DNA from: a bacterium
Lineage (GTDB): Bacteria > Cyanobacteriota > Vampirovibrionia > Gastranaerophilales > Gastranaerophilaceae
Direction: 5' to 3'
Length of the DNA stretch: 39,751 nucleotides
NCBI GenBank assembly: GCA_014803505.1
Contig: JAAVBM010000108.1
Location: 1-39,751, forward strand
The position numbers and the translations under genes are program-made. Numbering within the stretch: the first letter of the stretch is position 1; each line of letters starts with the position of its first letter. Under the pieces are notes generated by a model. The model was given only the letters and a program-made list of their open reading frames with translations. It did not search any database and had not been told where the DNA came from. This document shows, one piece after another, positions 16,488 through 24,344 of this stretch.

Positions 16488-17843
16488 CTATGAGAATGCT
16501 TTGAATGATCTTTCAATATTTTTATTCATCGCTGACTGCACTGATTCGTACTCAGTTTGCAATGCTGTATGTTCAGTATCGAGCATTTTAATTTTATTTT
16601 GATACTTTTCATCTTTTGCATTAATTTCTTCTGTTTTTCTTGTATATTCAGCTTCTGCTCTTGCAATAGCTTGATCATCATCTTTTCTTGTAATGTCATT
16701 GCAAGCAGAGAATATTTTCGGAGTCCAGCTGATACCTTTCAAATTTACAATTGTTGGAGTTGTAGGATCAGTAATAATATTTGGAACTTCTTTATTAGAG
16801 GCTACTTCAATAGTAATAGCACCTTGAGTTAAAGCATCTTGAATCCAAGTTGTACTGTTCATTAATTTAGAATCTAGAACATTATAATTAGCTCCATTTC
16901 TGCCATCCAAACTTTTAACACTGGATTCACCATTTAATCTGTACCACAAATTAGTATACCATTGAGCTTTAGAAGCATCATCATAAACATATAAATCCTC
17001 AATATGTGGTCCAAAATCTTCAGCTTCGGCATTAAATTCGGCTAGGATATTATCATATTTTGCTTTGTTTAGATATTCATCTGTATAACTACCATCTTCA
17101 TTATAAGAAGCTTTATCACTTAGCCAGTTATCATATGTTACACAAGAAACATATGATAATTTAGCAGCTGCCAAATTTCTACTTGCTTCATTTAACTGAT
17201 CTTTAACATCAAGTCCATTATCTTGTTTTGACTTCAATTCATCATACTTAGCAAGAGCATTCATAAATACATCATCAGCATATGAACGTTCGATTTCCCA
17301 AGCTCTATCTGATGTAATATCTTCATAAGATACATCATTACCTTCGTCATCCTTACCGGTAACTTTATATGTTGCTTTTTTCGCATCTTCAATAGCTGCA
17401 TCCCAGTCATTTTTATAACCGACATATTCTGGACTTTGAAGTAATTCGTAATTGTCTTTTAAAGTTGAAGATTTCCACTGTTTAGTCAATCCATAAGATT
17501 CTAAGAACTGATCTAAATTATCAGCTGCTTCAAATTTACTAATATCGTCATGAGGAAGTAAAACCTGACCTGTTACATTAACCAAACTATATTGATTTTT
17601 CAAATCAGTATATTGGTACAATGAACCTGCTGTCAATCTTGCAGAAGTAGCTTCACCTTTCGCATCATAAGTCGTATACATCAATTGAGTAGTATTTAAT
17701 GCCTTAATATATTCAGAACTTGCTTCTTGAGATTGTGTAGCAAGCCTCATTTTCGCATTAGAAATCTGTTGAGATTCATACTCATTAGATGTTAACCTAG
17801 CGGTTATTGATAATAATCGACCCTGTGATGAAGACATTCCCAT
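16488..17843 (-). CDS. Unrecognised 451-residue helical protein behind a sigma28-like promoter
   Basis: I do not recognise a characterised family. The protein starts MGMSSSQGRLLSITARLTS and is rich in Ser, Asn, Gln and Asp. The N-terminal 70 residues look amphipathic (LTSNEYESQQISNAKMRLAT), the middle is Tyr/Asp-rich, and the last 70 residues (IARAEAEYTRKTEEINAKDE onward) form a probable coiled coil. There is no signal peptide, membrane segment or cysteine motif; the Cys residues are scattered. The helical ends around a variable middle recall secreted filament or hook-associated proteins, which is only an analogy. AAAGGAA lies about 10 nt before the ATG. Its promoter resembles flagellar-class promoters. 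Confidence 0.8.
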   Translation of the reverse strand: MGMSSSQGRLLSITARLTSNEYESQQISNAKMRLATQSQEASSEYIKALNTTQLMYTTYDAKGEATSARLTAGSLYQYTDLKNQYSLVNVTGQVLLPHDDISKFEAADNLDQFLESYGLTKQWKSSTLKDNYELLQSPEYVGYKNDWDAAIEDAKKATYKVTGKDDEGNDVSYEDITSDRAWEIERSYADDVFMNALAKYDELKSKQDNGLDVKDQLNEASRNLAAAKLSYVSCVTYDNWLSDKASYNEDGSYTDEYLNKAKYDNILAEFNAEAEDFGPHIEDLYVYDDASKAQWYTNLWYRLNGESSVKSLDGRNGANYNVLDSKLMNSTTWIQDALTQGAITIEVASNKEVPNIITDPTTPTIVNLKGISWTPKIFSACNDITRKDDDQAIARAEAEYTRKTEEINAKDEKYQNKIKMLDTEHTALQTEYESVQSAMNKNIERSFKAFS

Positions 17844-17879
17844 TTTGAAAATATTCCTTTCATAACTTTATTACTCTAC

Positions 17880-17907
17880 TTATCGGCATAGATAAGCATT
17901 TACTTTA
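17880..17907 (-). promoter_or_regulatory. Sigma28 (FliA)-like promoter
   Basis: Reading leftward there is TAAAGTAA (17900-17907), 12 nt, then GCCGATAA (17880-17887). The established FliA consensus is TAAAGTTT, 11 nt, GCCGATAA. The -10 octamer is a perfect match. The predicted start lies roughly 30 nt before the ATG at 17843, leaving room for the ribosome site. GATAAG/CTTATC also forms a 6-bp hairpin here. Confidence 0.55.
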
Positions 17908-18071
17908 ATAATCCAAGGAATATATGAAGAAATGTAACAAAAAATATATAAACTGAATATAAAAAGTCAATATTTTTTTAATGGAAGTTTTTATATAGAT
18001 GTAAGAGATAAATAAAGAAAAAGAAATAACAAAGTTTAAATAAGATTTTTTAGAAACGAGAGGATTTAACT

Positions 18072-18248
18072 ATGGCTACAATGCTATTATTTTCTGATGC
18101 TGTAACATCTGCATATAAAGATACTTCAAAAGCAATAAAAGAAGTGGATTTGAGTGATAAAAAAGTAGTAAAGAAAACATTATCACAAATAATGAAACAA
18201 TCATTCTTCCACGGAGCAAACAGATTTGGAACAAACTTTATCGCATAG
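18072..18248 (+). CDS. Small protein of 58 residues, unknown
   Basis: This short frame has a good ribosome site (GAGAGGA, 7 nt before the ATG) and a strong terminator about 68 bp after its stop. It encodes a basic, helical peptide starting MATMLLFSDAVTSAYKDTSK and ending HGANRFGTNFIA. A Lys-rich centre (DKKVVKKTLSQIMKQ) is visible. There is no clear membrane segment or signal peptide. It is divergent from the 451-residue protein gene, with 228 bp between them. Confidence 0.65.
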   Translation: MATMLLFSDAVTSAYKDTSKAIKEVDLSDKKVVKKTLSQIMKQSFFHGANRFGTNFIA

Positions 18249-18315
18249 AAAAGATCTCGTTGGAAATTAGGAAACAAAAGGAAAGAAAACAAATTAAGGA
18301 ATTAGGATATAAAAA

Positions 18316-18340
18316 GACCCGTTAATCGGGTCATTTTTTT
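18316..18340 (+). terminator. Intrinsic terminator
   Basis: GACCCG (18316-18321), a 5-nt loop TTAAT, CGGGTC (18327-18332), then A and seven Ts. It closes the 58-residue gene. Confidence 0.9.
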
Positions 18341-18385
18341 GCTCACAAAAAGCAAATTTTCACTCCAAGAATACTTTATATAAAT

Positions 18386-18775
18386 ATGGTAAGTGTAAAT
18401 CAATTTAAATTTAATCCCAGAATGGGACTTCTCACTCTTGAGAACAATTCAAATAAAATTTTAGCAAAAGCAAACATTATTGAAACTCCTGACAGAGTTT
18501 GCCTTTGCCACTTGAAATCCTATGAGAAAAACAAAGGATATGGCAGTCAAATAATTGAATACTTAAAAGAAAAATTTGCCGGCAAAACAATTAGCCTCAA
18601 TGCAAGCTGGATTGAGGATAAACCTCCGCATAAATTTTATATCGACAAAGGATTTGTACCTAAAGATAAAAACGTTTTCGAAAAACTTCAAATCTGGATT
18701 AAAAATGGTGCAAAGCTTGAAGAATTCCCGTTTCCTCGTTGTGATTCCAGTTGCCCTATGACATTTAATACCTAA
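18386..18775 (+). CDS. GNAT-like acetyltransferase
   Basis: This 129-residue protein has the GNAT acetyl-CoA loop as NKGYGSQIIEYLKEKF (residues about 50-65) and the C-terminal HKFYIDKGFVPKD segment typical of the fold. The substrate is unknown. The tail carries CDSSCP. There is no Shine-Dalgarno sequence: a TATATAAAT stretch abuts the ATG, so the mRNA may be leaderless, or translation may start at M13. It forms a small rightward accessory group with the 58-residue gene upstream and the JAMM-like gene downstream. Confidence 0.7.
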   Translation: MVSVNQFKFNPRMGLLTLENNSNKILAKANIIETPDRVCLCHLKSYEKNKGYGSQIIEYLKEKFAGKTISLNASWIEDKPPHKFYIDKGFVPKDKNVFEKLQIWIKNGAKLEEFPFPRCDSSCPMTFNT

Positions 18776-18867
18776 GAAAATTAATGTTTATTATTCAATT
18801 GAAACAATTTAACAATTTCTTTTTCAAAAAAACGTTATATAAATATAGATAGGCAATATTCAAAATT

Positions 18868-19671
18868 ATGGGAAAAATTAACTCAGGAATAAATCTAACG
18901 AAAAAGGTATTTATAAGAACATGCGAAAATAATTCACTATGTTCAAAACAGCTTAAAAACATTAACGCTTCAGAACTCGGATATTGTTTACCAAACGGTA
19001 ATATTAACTTCCAAACAGAAGAAGCGGCTTTAAAATATATCAAAAATCGATTGCTTGCCTCTTTAAATGGGGAACAACAATTTGAACGTTGTATTGCCAA
19101 AAGAGATACAAGAATATTATCAGAAACAAACGGTAGTAAAAATCATTGTGATTTACCTTTTAATGGTGAAGAATTTTTAGAAAGGATTTCTGATAAAGCT
19201 GTTCGAGATGTGGAAATTTGGCATTCACATCCTGATGAATATGGGATAGCGAAGGCTCCCCCTTTATCACCTCCTGAAGGTGGCGACTTAGCAACTTTTA
19301 ATGAATTACATTTAAAGAAAATAGTTGCAATGAATAGCAAAGGTGAAATTAATAGTATGGAAGTATTGCCCAGTTATTCAAGTGAGATGTTTAATGAATT
19401 TAGAAACAAATTTGATGATTTTGTAGGGGCAAGAGTAATTAAACTATTACCTGAAAAGCTCCAACACCGAATTGAACAAATAACAAAAATTCTGATGGAA
19501 AATAAAGGTACTTCAATACCTCAAGAATTAAAGAATGAACTTAAATATATAGAACAATTACAAATAAAATCACAGAGCAAAGGTGAGTTTGCTCAAATAA
19601 TGCATGATTATTATAAAACTGCTGATCAATATGGAATGAGATATTATACAAATTTTTCCAATCTTGCATAA
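18868..19671 (+). CDS. Putative JAMM/MPN-like metalloprotease domain protein
   Basis: This is a 267-residue protein with no signal peptide. WHSHPDEYG (H119, H121) followed by an acidic D140 in GGDLATFNELH resembles the JAMM zinc site H-x-H-P...S...D. The canonical spacing from the second His to Asp is 10 residues, but here it is 18, with APPLSPPEGG in between. That extra segment is encoded by a palindromic DNA stretch that looks like an inserted repeat. The C-terminal half is helical and Lys/Glu-rich. The ribosome site is weak. The function is uncertain, and zinc binding is only suggested by the motif. Confidence 0.55.
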   Translation: MGKINSGINLTKKVFIRTCENNSLCSKQLKNINASELGYCLPNGNINFQTEEAALKYIKNRLLASLNGEQQFERCIAKRDTRILSETNGSKNHCDLPFNGEEFLERISDKAVRDVEIWHSHPDEYGIAKAPPLSPPEGGDLATFNELHLKKIVAMNSKGEINSMEVLPSYSSEMFNEFRNKFDDFVGARVIKLLPEKLQHRIEQITKILMENKGTSIPQELKNELKYIEQLQIKSQSKGEFAQIMHDYYKTADQYGMRYYTNFSNLA

Positions 19672-19695
19672 TTCATTACACGGAAAATTTTGCAT

Positions 19696-19723
19696 AAAAA
19701 AGAAACCCAACAAGCGGATTTCT
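19696..19723 (-). terminator. Second tRNA-type terminator
   Basis: On the leftward RNA, AGAAATCC, a 7-nt loop GCTTGTT, and GGGTTTCT pair (one U-G), followed by a T-run. It nearly duplicates the tRNA-Asp terminator at 19860-19890, including the identical loop. Confidence 0.75.
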
Positions 19724-19730
19724 TCTTAAA

Positions 19731-19855
19731 ATGGCGGGAACACCAAGTAGGTACTTCATTACATTGGCTCATTCTTCGCCTAGAACTGAAGCAACGAGGG
19801 TCTCACCTACAGGTCTTCGACCTGTGAGTTCTCGCCTCATTATCCCTCTACTTTT
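19731..19855. repeat. Duplicated tRNA 3' end followed by a structured non-coding segment
   Basis: GTTCCCGCCATTT on the minus strand (ending at 19741) repeats the last bases of tRNA-Asp plus flank, 164 bp from the true gene. The DNA between holds nested complementary blocks: ACAGGTC/GACCTGT with a 3-nt loop, then CTCAC/GTGAG, then CGAG/CTCG (about 19794-19834), plus AAGTA/TACTT at 19745-19756. No cloverleaf can be folded. It may be a remnant of integration at the tRNA or a palindromic repeat. Confidence 0.55.
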
Positions 19856-19859
19856 AAAC

Positions 19860-19890
19860 AAAAAAAGAAGTCCAACAAGCGGACTTCTTT
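19860..19890 (-). terminator. Terminator of tRNA-Asp
   Basis: On the leftward RNA, AAAGAAGTCC, a 7-nt loop GCTTGTT, and GGACTTCTTT give a 10-bp stem followed by a T-run. It starts 6 nt after the tRNA CCA end. Confidence 0.9.
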
Positions 19891-19895
19891 TTAAA

Positions 19896-19973
19896 TGGCG
19901 GGAACGACGAGGCTCGAACTCGCGACCTCATGCGTGACAGGCATGCGCTCTAACCAAACTGAGCTACGCTCCC
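19896..19973 (-). tRNA. tRNA-Asp (anticodon GTC)
   Basis: The acceptor stem GGGAGCG pairs with CGTTCCC (one G-T). The anticodon arm is CATGC-CTGTCAC-GCATG with anticodon GTC, and the T arm GCGAG-TTCGAGC-CTCGT is followed by discriminator G and an encoded CCA. The D arm is GCTC/GAGC. A -35/-10 promoter lies just upstream and a strong terminator just downstream, so it is a single-gene unit. Confidence 0.96.
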
Positions 19974-19993
19974 ATTTCCTTGGTTATGTTTTT

Positions 19994-20021
19994 ATTATAC
20001 TTGCTAATTTTTTTTTTGCAA
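19994..20021 (-). promoter_or_regulatory. Promoter of tRNA-Asp
   Basis: Reading leftward there is a TTGCAA -35 box (20016-20021), a 16-nt spacer, and a TATAAT -10 box (19994-19999), about 20 nt before the mature tRNA 5' end. Confidence 0.8.
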
Positions 20022-20105
20022 GAGCTTTTTTTATTTTTTTTATTAAATTTATAAAAATTTTCTTTTTTAATGAAATTTCTAGTATTTATTTTAACTAATT
20101 ACAGC

Positions 20106-20137
20106 AAATAAAAAGCCTTAGTATATAACTAAGGCTT
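20106..20137 (-). terminator. Terminator of the GH57 gene
   Basis: On the leftward RNA, AAGCCTTAGT, a 5-nt loop and ACTAAGGCTT give a perfect 10-bp stem, then TTTATTT. It lies 25 nt past the GH57 stop. Confidence 0.85.
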
Positions 20138-20162
20138 ATAAAATGAATTGTAAAAAATATTT

Positions 20163-21887
20163 TTAATCTTTATACAAAGGTGCTAACTTTTTAGACTGTT
20201 GAGGAATCACACCTTCTTCTATTGAAACATATACTCTGTAATCAATATCCGCAAAACAGTTATCAATATTTTCGATTTCAAATAATTCTGCTTCATTAAC
20301 ATTACCATTTTCAATCATATCTGCAATAAGTTCAAATCTTTCAACATGTTCTCTAAATCTATCAGTTGCATAATCTTTAGCCTGCCATGTTGTAATCAAG
20401 AACGGCCAATCTGAACTTTGTAATAACAAATTTTCTCTTGCCAATTGATTTAAAGCTCTATGCAATAATTTATCTTCAGGAATATCTTGATATTTGTCGG
20501 CAATTCTTGTAATGCGTTTTTCACAAGAATGAATAATTGGCCACATCCATTCTGTTAAATGGTTATTCCATACATAGAAATGACCACCTTGTCCCCAAGA
20601 AGATTCAGGAATTTGAATAGCTTCTGTTGGAGGATGAGCATGTAAATATTCACCAGCTGTCATTCTTTCAACTTGTGGAATATAATTGTGGAATTTTTTA
20701 ATTACTTGTTTAATAAATTCAACACCTTCAAACCACCAGTGCCCAAACAGCTCAGTATCAAAAGATACCATAATTAAACCTTCTTTACCGTTATGAGAAT
20801 TTTTATAATCATTCAATAAATGATAAAGCATATTAGTATAGTGATCAGAATTTTCATTAATTTTATTTAACGCAAGAACCGGATCATAAAGCATTTTATC
20901 ACCCAAATCAGTTTTTGAAGAAGTTATTCTCCAATAATTCATACCTGATTTATCGTCTTTTTTATGGAATTCTCTAAATACACCATCACCAGGATAGCCA
21001 TCAGCTGCTGACCAAACTTGATAACCAGCTCTGTCGTTTCTGCCCATAACAGCAACTTGAGCATCCGGCAACCAATATGCTGAATAAGTATCATATCCGG
21101 TTGGCTCTCTTTCTGGAAGCGGAATATATTCAATATTTCCATAAATACCAACAACTCTGCGAGTACCAATTGAATTTCCGCCTTCGATTACATGAGATTC
21201 CGTAAAGAAATATTCAATATCATTATTTTGAAGAGTTACTTCTACTGCAGGTCTCCAATGTTTTTGCCCATCTTTACCTACATATTCATAACCTTGTCGG
21301 TATGCACATTCTGGAAGCCAACATCCCATTGCTTTTTTACCAAAGAATTTTTTTGTTGTATCTGAACCTACTTTAAATTGAGCATTCAAATTATTATCGG
21401 TTGCAAGCAAAGGTGAAAAACCATGAGTCGCCCCAGAAGTAGTAATTTCAATACAACCTAAGTCCTGATACTTTCTAAAGGCAGCAATCAAATCCATTCC
21501 ATATTTATTTATGAAAGAATCTTTAATACTGTTAAACCAATCAAAGTAATATTTAGCAAGGTATTTTAAATGTTGCGAATGAGGAACCTCAGGATCAGGA
21601 TATCTGTCTAAATCTTTAGATACACTCTTGATACGAGAATCTAAATACTCAACAAAACCTTGTTTCAAGTGTTCATCACTCAATTGTTCAGCTAAAATCG
21701 GAGTAATGCCGACAGTTAACTTTGCTTTAATACCTTCATCATACAATTCAGAAATCGCATTGAGAAGCGGAACATATGTTTCTGCCATACATTCATAAAG
21801 GTTTTCTTCTCCAAACGGCCACATCCCTGCTTTTCTATAATATGGCAGGTGACTGTGTAACATAAAAACGAATTGACCTACTGACAT
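20163..21887 (-). CDS. GH57 alpha-glucan enzyme, branching-enzyme type
   Basis: This is a 574-residue cytoplasmic enzyme starting MSVGQFVFMLHSHLPYYRKA. GGAGG sits 5 nt before this ATG, whereas an upstream in-frame TTG overlaps that site. GH57 blocks are clear: HSHLPYY, GCWLPECAYRQGYE with the presumed nucleophile Glu, and FDTELFGHWWFEG with the presumed acid Asp. A conserved C-terminal helical domain (WGQGGHFYVWNN, then WPFLITTWQAKDYA) resembles TTHA1902-type 1,4-alpha-glucan branching enzymes. It probably shapes glycogen. No other glycogen gene is adjacent. Amylase or 4-alpha-glucanotransferase activity cannot be excluded. Confidence 0.9.
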   Translation of the reverse strand: MSVGQFVFMLHSHLPYYRKAGMWPFGEENLYECMAETYVPLLNAISELYDEGIKAKLTVGITPILAEQLSDEHLKQGFVEYLDSRIKSVSKDLDRYPDPEVPHSQHLKYLAKYYFDWFNSIKDSFINKYGMDLIAAFRKYQDLGCIEITTSGATHGFSPLLATDNNLNAQFKVGSDTTKKFFGKKAMGCWLPECAYRQGYEYVGKDGQKHWRPAVEVTLQNNDIEYFFTESHVIEGGNSIGTRRVVGIYGNIEYIPLPEREPTGYDTYSAYWLPDAQVAVMGRNDRAGYQVWSAADGYPGDGVFREFHKKDDKSGMNYWRITSSKTDLGDKMLYDPVLALNKINENSDHYTNMLYHLLNDYKNSHNGKEGLIMVSFDTELFGHWWFEGVEFIKQVIKKFHNYIPQVERMTAGEYLHAHPPTEAIQIPESSWGQGGHFYVWNNHLTEWMWPIIHSCEKRITRIADKYQDIPEDKLLHRALNQLARENLLLQSSDWPFLITTWQAKDYATDRFREHVERFELIADMIENGNVNEAELFEIENIDNCFADIDYRVYVSIEEGVIPQQSKKLAPLYKD

Positions 21888-22034
21888 TATTTCCTCCAAT
21901 CTACTGAACTATACTAAATATAATCCATTTATGTATAAATTATATATACCACAAATGGTTAAAAAATATAATCCTTTTTAACTAGTTCTTATGAATAATT
22001 TTACAAATATTAACAGGGGAATGTACTACTAAAA

Positions 22035-22355
22035 CTACATTATACTTTTAATATAGGCATCTATTGACGAAAGTTTAATTTTATCATTTTTTAAAAGTTC
22101 TAAATTCCCAAGAATCTCTCTTTGATAATCATCACAACTATAGTCATCCTTAAAGCGAAATAAATCCGACAAGTTGACATGTAATGCTTCTGATATCTTA
22201 ACAAGATTATCAGGTGATGGGAAAAATCGTCCTCGCTCTATAGAACTAATACTATTTATTTCAAGGTCAATAATTTCAGCCAATTTTTCTTGAGTAATAC
22301 CATTAAGCTTACGATATTTTTGAATATTTTTACCCAGATTCACTTTAAGATTCAT
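22035..22355 (-). CDS. XRE-family transcriptional regulator
   Basis: This is a 106-residue protein. Residues about 7-66 form a Cro/CI-type helix-turn-helix (LGKNIQKYRKLNGITQEKLA, then SSIERGRFFPSPDNLVKISE). The remaining 40 residues are helical and charged, perhaps for dimerisation. It is divergent from the glycosyltransferase gene at 22521, and a long dyad covering that gene's promoter lies between them, a natural operator candidate. It may also control itself. Confidence 0.88.
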   Translation of the reverse strand: MNLKVNLGKNIQKYRKLNGITQEKLAEIIDLEINSISSIERGRFFPSPDNLVKISEALHVNLSDLFRFKDDYSCDDYQREILGNLELLKNDKIKLSSIDAYIKSIM

Positions 22356-22426
22356 AATTTCCTCATAAAAATAATTTTATCTAGTTATTAGCATTTAAAT
22401 AACAAACTATTACATATATATTTCTA

Positions 22427-22473
22427 TTGAAATTACAAGTTACACATGTATAATATATATGTGCAACTTGTAA
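22427..22473 (+). promoter_or_regulatory. Promoter inside a large operator-like dyad
   Basis: Rightward promoter: TTGAAA (22427-22432), 16-nt spacer, TATAAT (22449-22454). The dyad arms are TTACAAGTTACACAT (22433-22447) and ATGTGCAACTTGTAA (22459-22473), complementary at 14 of 15 positions, with the -10 box in the 11-nt centre. A protein on this dyad would block RNA polymerase. The adjacent XRE regulator is the obvious candidate (inference). Confidence 0.7.
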
Positions 22474-22520
22474 AATCGGCACAAAACTAATTTTTACACA
22501 TAGATTTTAAGGAAAGAATT

Positions 22521-23375
22521 ATGAACGAAAAAATTGCAGTCTCAGTAATTGTACCAGTATACAATGTCGAAAAATATTTAAAAAGATGCCTAAATAGCCT
22601 TATCAATCAAACATTAAAGAATATTGAAATTATCTGCATTAATGATGGCTCAACAGATAAATCAGCGAAAATTCTAAATGAGTATTCTTCAGACAAAAGA
22701 ATCAAAATTATAAACCAACAAAATTCTGGACCATCAATATCAAGAAACAAAGGAATTAATATTGCAAAAGGTGAATACATAGGATTTATTGATTCTGATG
22801 ATTGGGTAGACTTAGATTTTTATGAAAAATTATACAAATCAGCAACAAAACATAATACAGACATAGCTACAGCAGGTATTATAAGATTACATAAACTACA
22901 CAAAAAATATCACTTAAAAATTACAAAAGAAGAAATTTCAAATAATACAAATGAAAAATTTCTACTTTGCGACTGCCCTGAAAAATCCTACGTTTGGAAC
23001 AAAATATATAAAACAGAGTGGCTCAAATCAAATAACCTAAAATTCGAAGAAGGAATAATATATGAAGATGTAATTTTTACTCCAGAAGTACTTTTCTACT
23101 CAGATAAGATAGTTACAGTTCCAAATACATATTACTACTATTGGCGCAGAAAAAATTCATTGATAACCCAAAGACATAAAAAAGCTCAAATAGATTCTGT
23201 TTACGCTCATAATAAAGCAAAAGAATTTATAAATAACCATAACATTGATATTTCCCAACAGGAGGTAAAAACTACCAGAACAAAAATATTTGGCATAACA
23301 TTATTCAAAATTAAAACTCGAAACAAAAAGAAAGAATATATTATATTTAATGTATTAAAATTCGGAAAATTCTAA
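22521..23375 (+). CDS. Family 2 glycosyltransferase
   Basis: This is a 284-residue GT-A fold enzyme that likely transfers a sugar from a nucleotide donor to an envelope polysaccharide or glycan. The N-terminus SVIVPVYNVEKYLKRCLNSL, INDGSTDKS and the metal-binding GFIDSDDW motif are all canonical. The last 40 residues are Lys-rich (KIFGITLFKIKTRNKKKEY), like the membrane-associating tails of capsule and LPS transferases. GGAAAG gives a ribosome site before the ATG. It stands alone between an operator-bearing promoter and a terminator, so its expression appears individually switched. Confidence 0.9.
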   Translation: MNEKIAVSVIVPVYNVEKYLKRCLNSLINQTLKNIEIICINDGSTDKSAKILNEYSSDKRIKIINQQNSGPSISRNKGINIAKGEYIGFIDSDDWVDLDFYEKLYKSATKHNTDIATAGIIRLHKLHKKYHLKITKEEISNNTNEKFLLCDCPEKSYVWNKIYKTEWLKSNNLKFEEGIIYEDVIFTPEVLFYSDKIVTVPNTYYYYWRRKNSLITQRHKKAQIDSVYAHNKAKEFINNHNIDISQQEVKTTRTKIFGITLFKIKTRNKKKEYIIFNVLKFGKF

Positions 23376-23381
23376 ACATAT

Positions 23382-23413
23382 AAAAAGAGTTCGAAACATT
23401 TCGAACTCTTTTT
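23382..23413. terminator. Bidirectional intrinsic terminator
   Basis: AAAAAGAGTTCGAAA and its complement (23399-23413) flank a 2-nt centre, giving T-runs on both strands. It serves the convergent glycosyltransferase and transglycosylase genes. Confidence 0.9.
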
Positions 23414-23429
23414 AATATCAATACCAATA

Positions 23430-24095
23430 TTAAATTGCGACTGATTGCGATTTTAACTCAACTTCAACCGGTAAATCTTTAACTGTATGAGCATTCAAAT
23501 TTCTAGCTTGCTCTATTTTTACAGCAGGTACAAGATTTTGTTTTGGAGTATTAGCCAAGACATTAGCATTCCCTTGAATCTGTTGAGATTGAGCAGATGC
23601 ATCTACTGCCGCCGTAGCCTTTGCTGCAACCATTGCAGGATCCGGATTAGCTTTAAAATGTCTATAATCAGCCATGATTCTAGCTACAAATCTTTTAGTT
23701 TCACCAAATGGAGGAACTGCCTGATATTTTTTAACATTACCAGGCCCTGCATTATAAGCAGCTAAAGCCAATTCCATAGAGCCAAACATTTTATACATAG
23801 ATTTGTAATACATAATTCCACCCTTGATGTTATCATCAAGCGAATAAGGGTTTAACCCCATTCTTCTCGCTGTGGAAGGCATAAGTTGAAAGACACCAAC
23901 TGCACCATGTGCACTTCTTAAGTCGTGTCTAAAACCTGATTCTGTTTTTGCAATACTTAGTGTTATTGCTGGATCTACACCCATTTCGATAGAATGTTTT
24001 ACTATCGCTGCCTTTACGGTATTTACATTGGCGGCTTGCACTTGTGAAAATAACATCATCACCAATGCAATAGTGAATAGTAATAATTTTTTCAA
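23430..24095 (-). CDS. Lytic transglycosylase (SLT domain)
   Basis: This exported murein-cleaving enzyme has 221 residues if translation starts at the TTG at 24095, which has AGAGGA about 7 nt upstream and gives a clean signal peptide (MKKLLLFTIALVMMLFSQVQ, then A). An in-frame ATG 36 nt further upstream would add a polar extension and has no ribosome site. The SLT domain has catalytic Glu52 in IAKTESGF, then GVFQLMPSTARRMGLNP and LALAAYNAGPGNV. The Ala/Gln-rich tail (about 150-221) is low complexity. Confidence 0.9.
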   Translation of the reverse strand: MKKLLLFTIALVMMLFSQVQAANVNTVKAAIVKHSIEMGVDPAITLSIAKTESGFRHDLRSAHGAVGVFQLMPSTARRMGLNPYSLDDNIKGGIMYYKSMYKMFGSMELALAAYNAGPGNVKKYQAVPPFGETKRFVARIMADYRHFKANPDPAMVAAKATAAVDASAQSQQIQGNANVLANTPKQNLVPAVKIEQARNLNAHTVKDLPVEVELKSQSVAI

Positions 24096-24344
24096 AATGA
24101 AATCCTCTAGTTGTAAATTGAAAATTCTCAAAGACTACTTTTTGCTCTTATTTTTTCGTAAGATTTTCATCTTTTTGAATATGTTTATACAACTATAATA
24201 TTACAAAAATTTAAAATTTCAACCCCCAACGGGCTATTGAACAAAATTCCAAAAAGAAAAACCCTTGCTATAAGCCATTTTCAGCCACATAGATTTAGTG
24301 TAAAAAATACGTTAATTTTGTCAAGATAACTATAAATTTTAATT

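Noticed and set aside
19731-19855. A second tRNA gene ending in the same GTTCCCGCCA
   Set aside because: No acceptor, anticodon or T arm can be formed upstream of the shared 3' end. Only the terminal bases and the terminator are duplicated.
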